Program-made: the position numbers and the translations under genes
Notes under the pieces: model-generated
Seen by the model: only the letters and a program-made list of their open reading frames with translations
Databases searched by the model: none
Told to the model about the DNA's origin: nothing
Shown here: positions 53,534 to 63,346 of the stretch, piece by piece
Position numbering within the stretch: position 1 is the stretch's first letter
Layout: the number at the start of each line of letters is the position of its first letter
Assembly: GCF_001279525.1 (NCBI RefSeq)
Contig: NZ_LGDY01000001.1
Coordinates: forward strand, 310,001-374,000
Source: Nocardia sp. NRRL S-836
Lineage (GTDB): Bacteria > Actinomycetota > Actinomycetes > Mycobacteriales > Pseudonocardiaceae
Length of the DNA: 64,000 bases
Reading direction: 5' to 3'

Positions 53534-53620
53534 ATGACCGCGCATGACGTGTGCCGTGCGAAGAAGATCACCGCGCTGGCGCCGAGCGGCACCTGGTGCG
53601 CGGTACCCGGCGGCCGCTGA
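53534..53620 (+). CDS. Small ORF (28 aa) upstream of the galactanase gene
   Basis: A strong ribosome site (AAAGGAGAT) five bases before ATG 53534 drives a 28-codon frame (starts MTAHDVCRAKKI, ends TWCAVPGGR). I recognise no family. Position between operator and galactanase suggests a leader peptide or a tiny expressed protein. The evidence is only the ribosome site and the clean frame. Confidence 0.35.
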   Translation: MTAHDVCRAKKITALAPSGTWCAVPGGR

Positions 53621-53687
53621 ACAGCCTGACCACATCGGCCCGCTCCGACTTCTCTTCACCGCCCTGCCGAAGAAGAGGTGATTCGTC

Positions 53688-54698
53688 ATGACCGAAATCT
53701 CCCGCCGCAGCCTGATGATCGGCGCGGCCGCCGGAGCCGGTGCCCTCGCGCTGGGCACAGCTCCACCAGCGTCCGCGGCGACCTACGTCAAGGGCGCCGA
53801 CATCAGCTGGATGCCGCAGATGGAGGCCAACGGCTACTACTGGCTCACCAGGTCCGGGCAGCGACAGGACCTGTTCACCATCCTCAGGGGCTACGGCATC
53901 AACGCGATCAGCCTGCGCACCTGGGTGAACCCGTCGAACAGCCCGACCGACGGGCATTGCGGCATCCAGGAAACCGCGAAGATGGCGCAGCGGTGCCGGG
54001 ACGCGGGCATGCAGGTGTTGCTCGGCTTCCACTTCGGTGACACCTGGAACTCCGTCGGTGTGCAGAAGCCGCCCAAGGCGTGGGCGAACATGAGCTATCC
54101 GCAGATGCGGGACGCGCTGCGCAGGTACGTCGACGACTCGTTGCGGCTGCTCAAGGCCGGCGGTGTCACGCCGGGCTGGGTGAAGATCGGCAACGAGCAG
54201 AACAGCGGCATCTGCTCGCCCGTCGGCAGCGTCAGCACACCGTCCCAGATGACCGGTCTGCTCAACGGCGCCTACGACGTGTCCAAACAGGTCTTCCCGG
54301 CCACGCCGGTCATGGTGCACCTGGCCCAGCCGCAGAAGATGGACAGCATCCAGCGGTTCTTCGACGCCTACCGCGGCAACGGCGGCAAGTGGGACATCAC
54401 CGCGTTGTCCTCCTACGCCCAGGGCAGCAACGTCGCACCGATCGCCGGCAACATGCGGACGATCCAGTCCACCTACGGCAAGCCGGTCATGCACGTCGAA
54501 TACGGAGGACCGGTCGGCAAGGCCAACCAGGTCCGCGACGGGCTGCGGCAGTTCATCACCACCACCAAGGGGTTCGGCGGCCTGGGCACGTTCTTCTGGG
54601 AACCCGCCGGCTACTCGCCGTTCACCGGCTACGGCATGACCGCTTGGACCAGCGATCGCCGTCCCACCGCCGCCATGGACGGCTTCCTCGACGTGTGA
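53688..54698 (+). CDS. Secreted GH53 endo-beta-1,4-galactanase
   Basis: A 336-aa enzyme that cleaves beta-1,4-galactan side chains of pectin (arabinogalactan I). A Tat-type signal (SRRSLMIGAAAGAGALALG, cleavage near 31) is followed by the GH53 barrel: VKGADISWMPQME, ISLRTWVNP and LGFHFGDTW. The acid/base is Glu170 in KIGNEQNSG and the nucleophile Glu271 in HVEYGG. It is followed 11 bases later by the rhamnogalacturonan acetylesterase gene and probably co-transcribed with it. Confidence 0.93.
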   Translation: MTEISRRSLMIGAAAGAGALALGTAPPASAATYVKGADISWMPQMEANGYYWLTRSGQRQDLFTILRGYGINAISLRTWVNPSNSPTDGHCGIQETAKMAQRCRDAGMQVLLGFHFGDTWNSVGVQKPPKAWANMSYPQMRDALRRYVDDSLRLLKAGGVTPGWVKIGNEQNSGICSPVGSVSTPSQMTGLLNGAYDVSKQVFPATPVMVHLAQPQKMDSIQRFFDAYRGNGGKWDITALSSYAQGSNVAPIAGNMRTIQSTYGKPVMHVEYGGPVGKANQVRDGLRQFITTTKGFGGLGTFFWEPAGYSPFTGYGMTAWTSDRRPTAAMDGFLDV

Positions 54699-54709
54699 CA
54701 GGAGAACCG

Positions 54710-55750
54710 ATGTCCCTCAAGCGTCTCGCGCTCCTCACGGCCGCGGTCAACGTGGCCGTGCTGGCCCCGATCCCCGCTGTGGCGGCAACCGCGGCGTTGC
54801 CGCCGCAGTGTTCCGGCACCGCACCGGTCAAATGCAGTTTCGACGTCGCACCGGGCAACTACGACATCACCGTGGAACTCGGCAGCACCACCAAGGCAGC
54901 CAACACCTCCATGTCGGTGGAAGCCCGCAGGCAAGTTCTCGACGCCGTTCCCACGACCGCGGGCCAGATCGTCCGCGCCACCGCGACGGTCAACGTCCGC
55001 AACCCGGAGGGTCAGCCCACCGGTCAGGGCGGCACCGGCACGCCGGGCCTGCAGATCACCTTCGGCGGCAGCGCACCCGCGATCGGCGCGCTCACCGTCA
55101 CACCGGCCGCCGCCCCGCTGGTCACCTACCTCGCGGGCGACTCGACCACCTGCGATCAGCCGACCGCGCCCTACGCGGGCTGGGGCCAGTTCCTGCCCGC
55201 GAGGGTCCGCGGCGGTGCCGTGATCGCGAACTACGGCGACTCCGGCGAGAGCTCCGGCAGCTTCCTGTCCAACCGCGTGCTGTTCCCGACGGTGAAGCCG
55301 CTGATCAAGAGCAAGGACCTGGTGTTCGTCCAGTTCGGTCACAACGACAAGCAGACGACCGCGACGGCGTTCCGCGACAACCTCACCCGGTTGATCAACG
55401 GCGTGCGCGAGCGCGGCGGCGTTCCGGTGCTGGTGACGCCACCTGTGCGCCGGCAGTTCAGCGGCAGCAAGCTCACCGGGACCGCGTTGCACGTCAACGG
55501 CGCGGGCGTGGACCTGCCCGCCGTGATGCGGGCGCTCGGCCGCAGCGCGAACGTGCCGGTCATCGACCTGACCGCCAAGAGCCAGGTCCTCGTCGAGTCG
55601 ATGGGACCGTCGGCGTCACAGGCGCTGTACCTCACCAGGGAAACGGGCGACAACACCCACTTCTCCGAGCGCGGCGGTGCGGAGATGGCGAACCTCGTCG
55701 TGCAGGGCGTCCGGGAGCTGAACCTGCCGCTGACCGGCTACCTGCGCTGA
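54710..55750 (+). CDS. Secreted rhamnogalacturonan acetylesterase (CE12-like SGNH)
   Basis: A 346-aa secreted esterase that deacetylates rhamnogalacturonan I. Signal peptide about 1-27, then an N-terminal beta-sandwich (about 30-135) with the repeat-like GNYDITVELGSTTKAANTSM, then the SGNH domain: LAGDSTTCDQP (Ser145), NYGDSGESSG, VFVQFGHNDK and DNTHFSERGG (Asp/His). AGGAG precedes the ATG at 54710. It follows the galactanase and precedes a further secreted hydrolase. Confidence 0.92.
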   Translation: MSLKRLALLTAAVNVAVLAPIPAVAATAALPPQCSGTAPVKCSFDVAPGNYDITVELGSTTKAANTSMSVEARRQVLDAVPTTAGQIVRATATVNVRNPEGQPTGQGGTGTPGLQITFGGSAPAIGALTVTPAAAPLVTYLAGDSTTCDQPTAPYAGWGQFLPARVRGGAVIANYGDSGESSGSFLSNRVLFPTVKPLIKSKDLVFVQFGHNDKQTTATAFRDNLTRLINGVRERGGVPVLVTPPVRRQFSGSKLTGTALHVNGAGVDLPAVMRALGRSANVPVIDLTAKSQVLVESMGPSASQALYLTRETGDNTHFSERGGAEMANLVVQGVRELNLPLTGYLR

Positions 55751-55826
55751 CCTTCCGGCCCGCCTCGCCGCGGCCGACTCTCCCGCCGCCGCTTCGCACA
55801 CCTCCCCACCCCTGCAAGGAGTCATC

Positions 55827-56717
55827 GTGTCGATGCAACGACGTACCTTCCTGAGGCTGAGCACGGTCGCAGCGGCGACCGCGGGTAGCGCGACCCTGCT
55901 CGGCTCCAGCCCGGCCGGTGCCGTTCCCGCCGCGCCCCTGGGAACCGCGCCGGCCACGCCGTTCGCCGTCGGTGTGCGCCAGTACAGCTGGACGCGCGGC
56001 AGCCGCCGGATCACCACCTACGTCTACTACCCCGCCACCGGCACGGCCGGTGGCAATCCCGTGACGAACGCCCCTGCCGCCGCCGGGGTCTTCCCCGTCT
56101 ACAACTTCACCCACGGCTTCGGCAGCAGTCCGCAGAACTCCCTGTTCATCATCCGGGCCCTGGCCTCGGCGGGCTTCGTCGTTCCGGCCCCGCACTTCAA
56201 CCACAGCTTCGACGACGTCAACAACGGCAACACCTCCAAGGACGTCTCGCAGGTCCTCACCGACACCCTCGCCCTCAACGCGAGCGGACCGCTGGCCGGG
56301 CACATCAACACCGGCATCGGGGTCGGCGTCTCCGGCCACTCCCTGGGCGGCATGGTCACCCACGGCCTGCTGACCCGCTGGCCCGACAGCCGGATCATCT
56401 CCGCCAACCCGCAGTCCTGCGTGGACGTGGGCGACCCGGCCGGTTCGGTCACCGCCAAGGTCCTGTTCGTCCACGGCGACAAGGACTCGACCACGTCTTA
56501 CTCCTCCGCCCGGCAGGCGTACGCGGAGCTGCGGTGGCCCAAGGCCTTCCTCACCTTCGTCGGCGGCAGCCACACCAGCTTCTGGAGCGACCAGCGCTTC
56601 CCCAGGACCGTCGTCGACTGGGCCCGCTGGACCATGTACGGCGACACCGCCGCACGGGACCGCCTCCCGGCCGACGCGTCCGGCTCCAAGACCAGGTGGG
56701 AAGCCCAGCTGGGGTGA
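55827..56717 (+). CDS. Secreted alpha/beta hydrolase (chlorophyllase/cutinase-like)
   Basis: A 296-aa Tat-exported hydrolase (RRTFLRLSTVAAATAGS). The fold has VFPVYNFTHGFGSSPQNSLF, the nucleophile GVSGHSLGGM, an Asp in VLFVHGDKDSTT and His in VGGSHTSFW. This set resembles chlorophyllase/PETase-like dienelactone hydrolases. In this cluster it may remove ester groups from pectin or associated aromatics. AAGGAG precedes the GTG at 55827. It converges with the GH43 gene. Confidence 0.82.
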   Translation: MSMQRRTFLRLSTVAAATAGSATLLGSSPAGAVPAAPLGTAPATPFAVGVRQYSWTRGSRRITTYVYYPATGTAGGNPVTNAPAAAGVFPVYNFTHGFGSSPQNSLFIIRALASAGFVVPAPHFNHSFDDVNNGNTSKDVSQVLTDTLALNASGPLAGHINTGIGVGVSGHSLGGMVTHGLLTRWPDSRIISANPQSCVDVGDPAGSVTAKVLFVHGDKDSTTSYSSARQAYAELRWPKAFLTFVGGSHTSFWSDQRFPRTVVDWARWTMYGDTAARDRLPADASGSKTRWEAQLG

Positions 56718-56851
56718 CACCGGACCTGCCGGGGCTACGACGCGTCCAAGGCCCCGGCCACGTGCTCAGCTAGGCGCGAGCCGACCTCCACCCGGCGCCG
56801 ATGGCCGTGGTGGAGGTCGGCGATCACCTCGCTGACGCTGCCCTGGTCACG

Positions 56852-58666
56852 TCACGGTGAGGTCTTGACCAGTGAGAGCTGGTCGACGACGACACCGCCC
56901 GAACCCGACGCCCGCACGGTGACGGTGGCGGCCCCGCCGGGGAGCACGACGCCGGTGAGCTCGCGCCTGGTCCAGCCGCTCGCCGACGGGATGCTCAGGG
57001 TGCGTTGGCTGCCGTCGGCGCCGGTGACGACGACCTGTCCGGCACTGCCGCGAGCGTGCAGGGCCAGGGTGTAGGTGCCCGCGGGCACCGACTCGATCCG
57101 CTGCTCCACGCCCCCGCTGTTGCTCACCTGGAGGGCGAAGCGGGACCCGTTCACACCGCCGTTGACGTTGGTGACCGCACCGCCGAGGTTCCGCCATCCC
57201 CGGACGCTGGAGACGATGACGCGGTCGGCCTGGATGTCCGGGTTGAGGATGTGGTTGTTCGCCGGTCCGGCGCGCCATTCGCCGGTCGTGACGTTGAACT
57301 GCCACTGGCTCACCGAGTGGAACTGTGGCCGCGCACCGGTCTTGGTGATCGGCACCCACTGGTTGTACCCGATGCCGTTCCAGGCGAAGTCGGCCCAGCG
57401 GTCGCCGGCGTAGACCACCGTGTTCTGCTTGGTCCCCTTGACCGTCACGAAGAACCCGGTCTGGGTCACGTGGCTGTAGTCCATCTCGGTGCCCGGAAGC
57501 ACGTACTCGGCCGAGTAGCCGCTCTGGACGCTGCCGAACTCGTTGACGTAGTTGACGGAGCTGTTCCAGCCGTGCGGGTCCGACGCCGCGTGGTAGTACT
57601 TGCCGTCGAGCTTGAACATGGCGTTGCCCTCGCGGCCGTCGCCGCGGCGGATCTCCACGGCCGGCTCGATCCGCAGCGAGTCGGACTCGCGGAACTTGGC
57701 CACGAAGCCGCGCGAACGCCCTTCGCGGTTGGAGAAGACCAGGTAGTCCTTGCCGTTGTCGTCGGTGAAGACGGTCTGGTCACCGGTGCCGGTCGTGGGC
57801 GAGTTGGTGATCTGCGTCTGGAAGTAGCCGTAGTCGAAGGTGTCGGTAGGCGAGTCGCCCTGCAGCAGCAGAACACCGTGTCCGCCGCGACCCGTGTGCC
57901 ACATCTGCACGGCGAGCACGTACTTGCCGGTGTTCTCGTTGTAGGAGACACCGAGCCGGCCGACCCAGCCCGCACCACCCAGGTCGGCGCCGTTGCCCAC
58001 GCCGGTGGACCGCGTCGCGACCCGGTTCTCGAACTTCCAGTTCACCAGGTCCTTCGACGAGTACACCGGGATCGACACGAACGAGACGTTGCCGTCGTAC
58101 TTCTTCGTCGGATTGGCGCGGTAGAGCTCGGCACCGGCGTAGTGCACGCCGTACCAGTAGTAGGTGTCGCCGAACTTGAAGACTCCGCCGCCCTGCGAGT
58201 AGATGGGGTTGCCGCTGGTGTCGTTCCAGAACGTGTCGTTCGTGATGGTCTGGAACGTGCCCTCGTCCGCGGCCTTCAGCTCGGCGGCGGCGTTCATCAG
58301 CGCCGTCTTCGCGGCGGCGACCTCCGAGGTGGTGGCCGACCTGCTGCCGGCGACGCCGGCGGCGGTGGTCAGAGCCTTGGCGAAGGGGGCCCAGGAGTCG
58401 GCCGTGTACTGCGACGGAACGCGGGTCCGGTAGTCGGACACCAGGTGGTCGAGGCCGCGTTCCACCACCGGTCCAGCGGCCGCCCCTTCGTCCAGGAGCC
58501 GCGTTCCCGCTGCCCCGGTTGTCTGCGTCCGGGCCACCGCTGGTCCCGCCACGGCGGTACTCGCACAGAGCGGTACGGCCAGTGCCAGGGACAACAACGC
58601 GGTGGCGGACAACTTCCAGTACTTCGAAGCGACCCGCGGTGCTTGCCTCAAAACGTCACCTTCCAT
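56852..58666 (-). CDS. Secreted GH43-family glycoside hydrolase with C-terminal beta-sandwich
   Basis: A 604-aa secreted enzyme. Hydrophobic signal about 18-40, then a small helical FIVAR-like segment (YTADSWAPFAKALTTAAGV), then a five-bladed propeller of GH43 type (NPIYSQGGGVFKFGDTYYWY, SVPVYSSKDLVNWKFENR, RGDGREGNAMFKLDGKYYHA). The C-terminal part (about 480-604) is a carbohydrate-binding beta-sandwich (VSNSGGVEQRIESVPAGTYT). Closest to GH43 subfamily 24-like exo-galactanases or arabinan-active members; the substrate is not certain. It overlaps the PL9 gene by 11 bases. Confidence 0.85.
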   Translation of the reverse strand: MEGDVLRQAPRVASKYWKLSATALLSLALAVPLCASTAVAGPAVARTQTTGAAGTRLLDEGAAAGPVVERGLDHLVSDYRTRVPSQYTADSWAPFAKALTTAAGVAGSRSATTSEVAAAKTALMNAAAELKAADEGTFQTITNDTFWNDTSGNPIYSQGGGVFKFGDTYYWYGVHYAGAELYRANPTKKYDGNVSFVSIPVYSSKDLVNWKFENRVATRSTGVGNGADLGGAGWVGRLGVSYNENTGKYVLAVQMWHTGRGGHGVLLLQGDSPTDTFDYGYFQTQITNSPTTGTGDQTVFTDDNGKDYLVFSNREGRSRGFVAKFRESDSLRIEPAVEIRRGDGREGNAMFKLDGKYYHAASDPHGWNSSVNYVNEFGSVQSGYSAEYVLPGTEMDYSHVTQTGFFVTVKGTKQNTVVYAGDRWADFAWNGIGYNQWVPITKTGARPQFHSVSQWQFNVTTGEWRAGPANNHILNPDIQADRVIVSSVRGWRNLGGAVTNVNGGVNGSRFALQVSNSGGVEQRIESVPAGTYTLALHARGSAGQVVVTGADGSQRTLSIPSASGWTRRELTGVVLPGGAATVTVRASGSGGVVVDQLSLVKTSP

Positions 58667-59993
58667 CGCTCTCGAAGGCGCCGAGGTCCGGCGCGCTTCC
58701 GTTGTAGGGCAAGCCGACGCCGGTGCCCTTGTCGATCAACGCGCTGTTCGCGGCGAGGCGGAGGTGCGGCAGCGCGGGCAGGGTGCCGTCGGCTTGCCGG
58801 GGTGCGTCCCAGCCGGACGTCGAGACGCTGCGGAACTGCGCGTCCGACAACGGGACGCCGAGGTTCCAGGAGTTGTGCGACGCCGTCGTGCCGTCCATGT
58901 TCGCCAGCAGCGTGCCGGTGTAGGCGATGTTGTTGCGCAGGGTGCCCCGGCCGACGGACGTACCGGTCGAGTTGATGCCCCGCATGTCGAAGTCGGGGTG
59001 GTTGCCGTAGCCGGTGTTGTTGAAGTAGTCGTTGGCGACCGGGTGGTGGTTGGAGTAGAAGCCCGCGGCCTTGTTGAGGAACGCCACCGAGGAGCGGACG
59101 GTGTGCTTCACCGCCCCGGCGTCGTACTTGGCGCCGAAGCCGCCCATCTTGAAACCGGCGCCGTTGCCCGCGGACGTCGTCGTGCCTGGCACGTACCCGT
59201 TGCGCCACGCCCACGAGCTCTCGATGAGCACCGGCGAATAGGTGTGGATGAGGTCGAACCCGTCGTCGGAGTTCCACCACGCCCGGCACCCCCGGAACAC
59301 GTTCGAGGGCTGTCCGGCTGGCGTGTAGTGCGACCCGAAGCCGTCACCGCTCTCACCGGCACCGTTCGAGCTGCGCGAGTCGTAGTTCTCGTGCGAGTCC
59401 GAGTTCAGCACGAGGTTGCCGCCCCCGCCGTCGATGAACAGCCCGGCGCCCATGTGGTGGTGGGTGTCTATCTGCTCGAAGACGTTGTTGTCGCCCGAGA
59501 TCAAAAGCCCCCACGACTCGTGGTTGCGGTTGTTGTTCTGCGGGACACCGGTGACCTCCAGGCCCTTGAGGTGCAGGTGGCTGCCGGTCACGTCGAAGCC
59601 CTTGATGCGGCAGTCGTCCCTCATGCCGGAGAAGTCGAAGACGGGCTTCTCCCCCGGCTGGGCCCAGTACCGGATCGGGTTGCCGGAGCTGCCGCTCTTG
59701 TTCAGGACGATCGCGGAGACCCTGGCGGTCTGGCTGGAACAGGCACCGGTCGCGCGGGTGTAGGCGTACCGGCCGCCCCGGAAGTAAACCGTGTCACCGG
59801 CTTTGGCGGTGGTCTGCGCGCGGGCGATCGACGCCCACGGGGCGGCCTGGGTGCCCGCTGCGCCGTCGTTGCCGTTCGGGGCGACGTAGTAGACGGCTCC
59901 GGCCGCGGCTGCCGAGCCGGCGACCACCACCAGCGGACTCGCCGTGACCACCGCCAGCAGGAGGGCACGGGTCATGAACTTCGTGGTTCTCAC
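58656..59993 (-). CDS. Secreted PL9-like right-handed beta-helix lyase
   Basis: A 445-aa secreted lyase. Signal peptide about 1-31 (ALLLAVVTASPLVVVAGSAA). It starts YYVAPNGNDGAAGTQAAPWA, typical of extracellular beta-helix proteins, and continues with repeated SWGLLISGDNNVFEQIDTHH-like turns. GNGAGFKMGGFG carries the Lys of the PL9 active site (GFKMGG). PL9 acts on polygalacturonate or rhamnogalacturonan. The GTG at 59993 has AGGTGAAG upstream. It follows the PL11 remnant and precedes GH43 in the same operon direction. Confidence 0.88.
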   Translation of the reverse strand: MRTTKFMTRALLLAVVTASPLVVVAGSAAAAGAVYYVAPNGNDGAAGTQAAPWASIARAQTTAKAGDTVYFRGGRYAYTRATGACSSQTARVSAIVLNKSGSSGNPIRYWAQPGEKPVFDFSGMRDDCRIKGFDVTGSHLHLKGLEVTGVPQNNNRNHESWGLLISGDNNVFEQIDTHHHMGAGLFIDGGGGNLVLNSDSHENYDSRSSNGAGESGDGFGSHYTPAGQPSNVFRGCRAWWNSDDGFDLIHTYSPVLIESSWAWRNGYVPGTTTSAGNGAGFKMGGFGAKYDAGAVKHTVRSSVAFLNKAAGFYSNHHPVANDYFNNTGYGNHPDFDMRGINSTGTSVGRGTLRNNIAYTGTLLANMDGTTASHNSWNLGVPLSDAQFRSVSTSGWDAPRQADGTLPALPHLRLAANSALIDKGTGVGLPYNGSAPDLGAFESDGR

Positions 59994-60181
59994 AGCTTCA
60001 CCTGCCTGGATGAGTGATGTTCGGCCTGAGCGGGCGGCTCAGGCCGGCGCCGGGCGAGGAGGCCGCGGCCGAGGTTCTCCACCGGTCTGGCGGCCGCCTG
60101 CGCAACGCCGCCGGGCGCCGCCGCGTTGATCGTGGAGGCCGCCGCTGTCGCGGACAGCAGGACGGCCACGGCTCCGGTCAG
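59990..60181 (-). pseudogene. 5' remnant of a rhamnogalacturonan lyase (PL11-like)
   Basis: A frame directly after the PL26-like gene reads like a secretion signal (AVAVLLSATAAASTI), then AQAAARPVENLGRGLLARR. The latter matches the mature start of PL11 lyases (ENLGRGLVA...). It is followed at once by unrelated sequence and a stop that overlaps the PL9 start. Nothing of the catalytic domain remains. The likely history is a deletion that removed the rest of the gene between the PL26 and PL9 genes. Confidence 0.55.
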
Positions 60182-62894
60182 GGAAGGTGGTCCCCGACCA
60201 GCGCAAGGCACTGGATCGCGGCCAAGCCGTACTGCGCGGAGGCGTTCGTGGACACGAAGCTCGCCTCGTCCACCGGTTTGAGCACGGCGGGGCCGTCGAC
60301 CCGCACCGCTGTCCAGGGTGCGTTGCGCGGGTAACCGGCGTGGCCCGTGTAGAACTCCTGCCACGCCCTGGCGGCCAACGAGGCGTTGCCGGTCTTCGCC
60401 GCGGCGTACGCGGTGAGCCGGGAATGGGCCTGCCGCAGGTTCAGGCTGCCGAACGACTGACCGGTCTCGGCCTGCTGTTCCTCGGCCGTGGCGTTGTACA
60501 GGCGGCAGTACTGCAGCCAGGCGTGGGTGAACTCCGGGATGTCGAGCAGGCCGACGAGCTCGCTGCAGATCTCAACCAGGCCGAACACCGCGCCGAGCGC
60601 ACCGACGGAGACAGCCGGTTTCGCCGGCGCGAAGGCTCCGGTGTCCAGGTCGTACAGTCCGCTGCCCTGGACGAAGCCGTTGGGCAGCGCCCCGATGCTG
60701 CGAGCGCCCGCTGACAGCTTGCGCAGCGCGACCGGGTCCCCACCACGCTCCCACTGGTGAGGAGGGCGGCGGCGACACCGCTCCAGTCGGTGCCGAGCGA
60801 GACGGACAACGCGTGCGGATCCGGTTCGTAGGGCTCGGTGCGGATCTTGCGGAGCGGGTCGAGGACGAGGAACGTCCGATCGCCGTCGACGAGGTCGCGC
60901 ATCAGGTCGCCAACCCGTTCGTCGGCGGTGAGGAAGTAGTAGAACCGGCGGTACGCGGCGGTGCTGATCCGCAGCTGCTTGGCGCTGTCCGCCCAGTGCT
61001 GCACGCCGTGCCGGGTGCCGAGGTCGCGCCACCTGCCCAGGTGGTAGACGTCCACCTCGCCGGTGTGCCGGGTCATGGCCTCGGCGAACCGGAACACGTC
61101 GGCGCGCCCGGACCGCAGGTACTGGTACCACAGCCACAGGTCCGTGGAGAGCTCGGAGTTGTCCCACGCGTACCCGCCGACGTCGTAGCGCCACACGTGC
61201 CGGTCGGGGTCGTAGGTGTGCATGATGTCGCCGTAGTTCCATAACCCGTACCAGCTGCGCTGCTCGACCTGGCCGCGGTGGTGGTCGAAGAGGAAGTCCA
61301 GCCGGTCCTCGACCTCCCGCCGCGCCGGGGTGCCGCGGTCGACCGGGCTCCAGTCCCCGAAGACACCGGCGCTGTGCAGGCAAGCCGGTGAAGCGACGAT
61401 CAACGGCGGCGTGCGGACGGCCGCGGCCAGCTGCGCGAACCGCTCGGCGGACGGCGTGGCGTCCAAGGCCCAGAACGACAGCTCGGTGGTGCGGGCGATC
61501 CCGTACGGCGTGCCGAAGCCAGGTTCGTAGTCCTCGTAGGTGATCTCCAGCCCTTCGAGCTGTTCCGGGTACGTGTCCTGGCCCATCCCGTCGTGGTAGG
61601 AGCGCAGGTCCATCGGGGTGGCGTCGGGCGACCAGAGCCACATCGTCACCTCGGCGGTCTCCCCGGCCGCGCCGCGGACGTCGAGCTGCGTGGGGTGCAG
61701 CTGCCAGAAGTCCCGCATGCCAAACGCGAACCCGCCGCTGATCCCACCGACGTAGCCGAGGCCGGACGCCCGGCGCCCGGAGTCCACCGGGATCCAGCCG
61801 TGGCCCGCACGGGTGCGCTTGCGGACGTCGAAGCAGCCCTCGGACAACTGCCGCAGGCTGTAGTCGCCCCAGGCCGGGACGTACTGCAGCCGGCCGCTCA
61901 CCCGTGTGTCCCAGGTGGACAGCGGAGGTGTCGCTCGTCCGGCGATCTGCGCCTGCCGCACCGCCGCACCGGGATCACGGCGCAGACCGGTGACGCCGCG
62001 AACGGCCTCGCCGAACACGCCGTCGCCCTCACCGGCGAAGCGCACATGGCGGTCGTGCGGTTGATCGGTCATCGGCACCTGGAAGCGGACACCGAGGCCC
62101 GAGATGAAGTCCTTGTTCGCGTCGCCGTCGAAGACGAAGGTGTGCACCATGCGGATGCCGTCGCTACCCGCGTACAGGTACAGCCGGATCGTGAACGGCA
62201 GCCACGCCCGAGGGCCGCGCTCGGCGCGGTGCGCGCCCTCGATGCGGACCACGGCGCGGACCGGGCCACGTTGCTCGACGGTCACCGCACGGACGTCGGC
62301 GGTGAACCGTTCGGTGCGCACCACCTCGGGAGCGTCGTCCGCGGTGTTCTTGCGCAGGCAGACCAGGGTGCCGCCGGTGGCGACGGTCCGGTTTCCCCTG
62401 GAGATCGACGGAACGAGGACGCGGCCGCGGCGAGCGATCCGGCAGCGGATGACGCCGGTGTCGACCTCGACCTCCTCGCGGTTCTGGCTGATCCGCAACG
62501 GGGCGGCGGGCGCGGCCGGTTTTCCCCTGCGCAGCAGGTACTCCCGCGCCGGCGCGACCTCCGTGCCGATCGCGTGTGCGGTCCACTTGACCGTCCCGTC
62601 CGGCCAGAAACCAGTCGGCCACGACTGCACGGGTACGGCCTGGCCCGCAGCCGTGGTGAGGGACAACTCACTGCCTTGGGACAGAGCGCCCCGCGCCCAC
62701 GGCACTCCCCAGGTGGTACCGACGAGTGCCTGCGGCGCATCGCTTTCCAGCCAGTGCAGCGGAACTTCCGCGTCCGTGACCGGTGTCGGCTGACCGCTCA
62801 GCGCGGTGCCGGCTTGTGCCGGTGCTGGCAGCCCGCTTGCCGCGCCGGTCATCGCGACGCCGACCAGAAGAGTGCGGCGAGACAGTTCGGGCAT
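60178..62894 (-). pseudogene. PL26-like exo-rhamnogalacturonan lyase interrupted by one frameshift
   Basis: The intact product would be about 905 aa with a Tat-like signal (SRRTLLVG). The first about 715 codons read in one frame: PLHWLESDAPQALVGTTWGV, GLEITYEDYEPGFGTPYGIA, WRYDVGGYAWDNSELSTDLW and DWSGVAAALLTS, as in RGLX/PL26 (RIFT-barrel plus alpha/alpha-barrel) proteins. At about 60753 the frame shifts: WERGGDPVALRKLSAGARSI and the rest to ALVGDHLP continue in the next frame, so one base seems missing. It could be a true mutation or a sequencing error. Enzymes of this type remove unsaturated galacturonate-rhamnose units. Confidence 0.75.
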
Positions 62895-62920
62895 CGTTGC
62901 CCTCCACCTGAGCCGAGGTT

Positions 62921-62931
62921 AAAACGGTTAC
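62921..62931. promoter_or_regulatory. Operator-like element AAAACGGTTAC before the PL26-like gene
   Basis: It lies 27 bases upstream of the start at 62894. The same 11-mer occurs in reverse at 63290-63300, before the divergent LacI gene. The rest of the 452-base spacer 62895-63346 shows no gene. Confidence 0.5.
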
Positions 62932-63289
62932 TATCGCTGCGGCGAGCGAACCAAGGTTTTCTTGATCGTGTCAAGCCCGCCGTCCTTACTTTCCTTTTCA
63001 GCAATGGTTTTGGCATGCCACCGGTCGATCATGCATTCGATCCATCCGAGGTAAGCGGTTCAACTCGGATTCGACAGTCTTCGACTGTCAGGCAGCTGTC
63101 TCCCCACCAGGGCGCGCGGGCTTGGACAGCAACGGCGTAAGGGGTGCACAAGGGCTTTCTGCTCACGGCTTCCACATCGCCGATGCGGGTGGAGCTCATC
63201 GAGTGGCATGCTCGATCGCGCTGGCACCGCAAGGCGCCCGTCGATGGCATTTCGACCTGTTCGACTCAACTCGGGGTACAACCGGTTCG

Positions 63290-63300
63290 GTAACCGTTTT
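63290..63300. promoter_or_regulatory. Reverse copy of the AAAACGGTTAC element before the LacI gene
   Basis: GTAACCGTTTT, 46 bases before the LacI start, preceded by an overlapping ACCGGTTCGGT. It forms a divergent operator pair with the 62921 site. Confidence 0.5.
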
Positions 63301-63346
63301 CTGGAACAATCCCCGGTACTGCGGTGACGGGAAGGGCCGGTGGACG

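Noticed and set aside
53420..53620. A longer 66-codon version of the small frame before the galactanase
   Set aside because: It would start inside the predicted promoter and has no ribosome site; only the inner ATG at 53534 has one.
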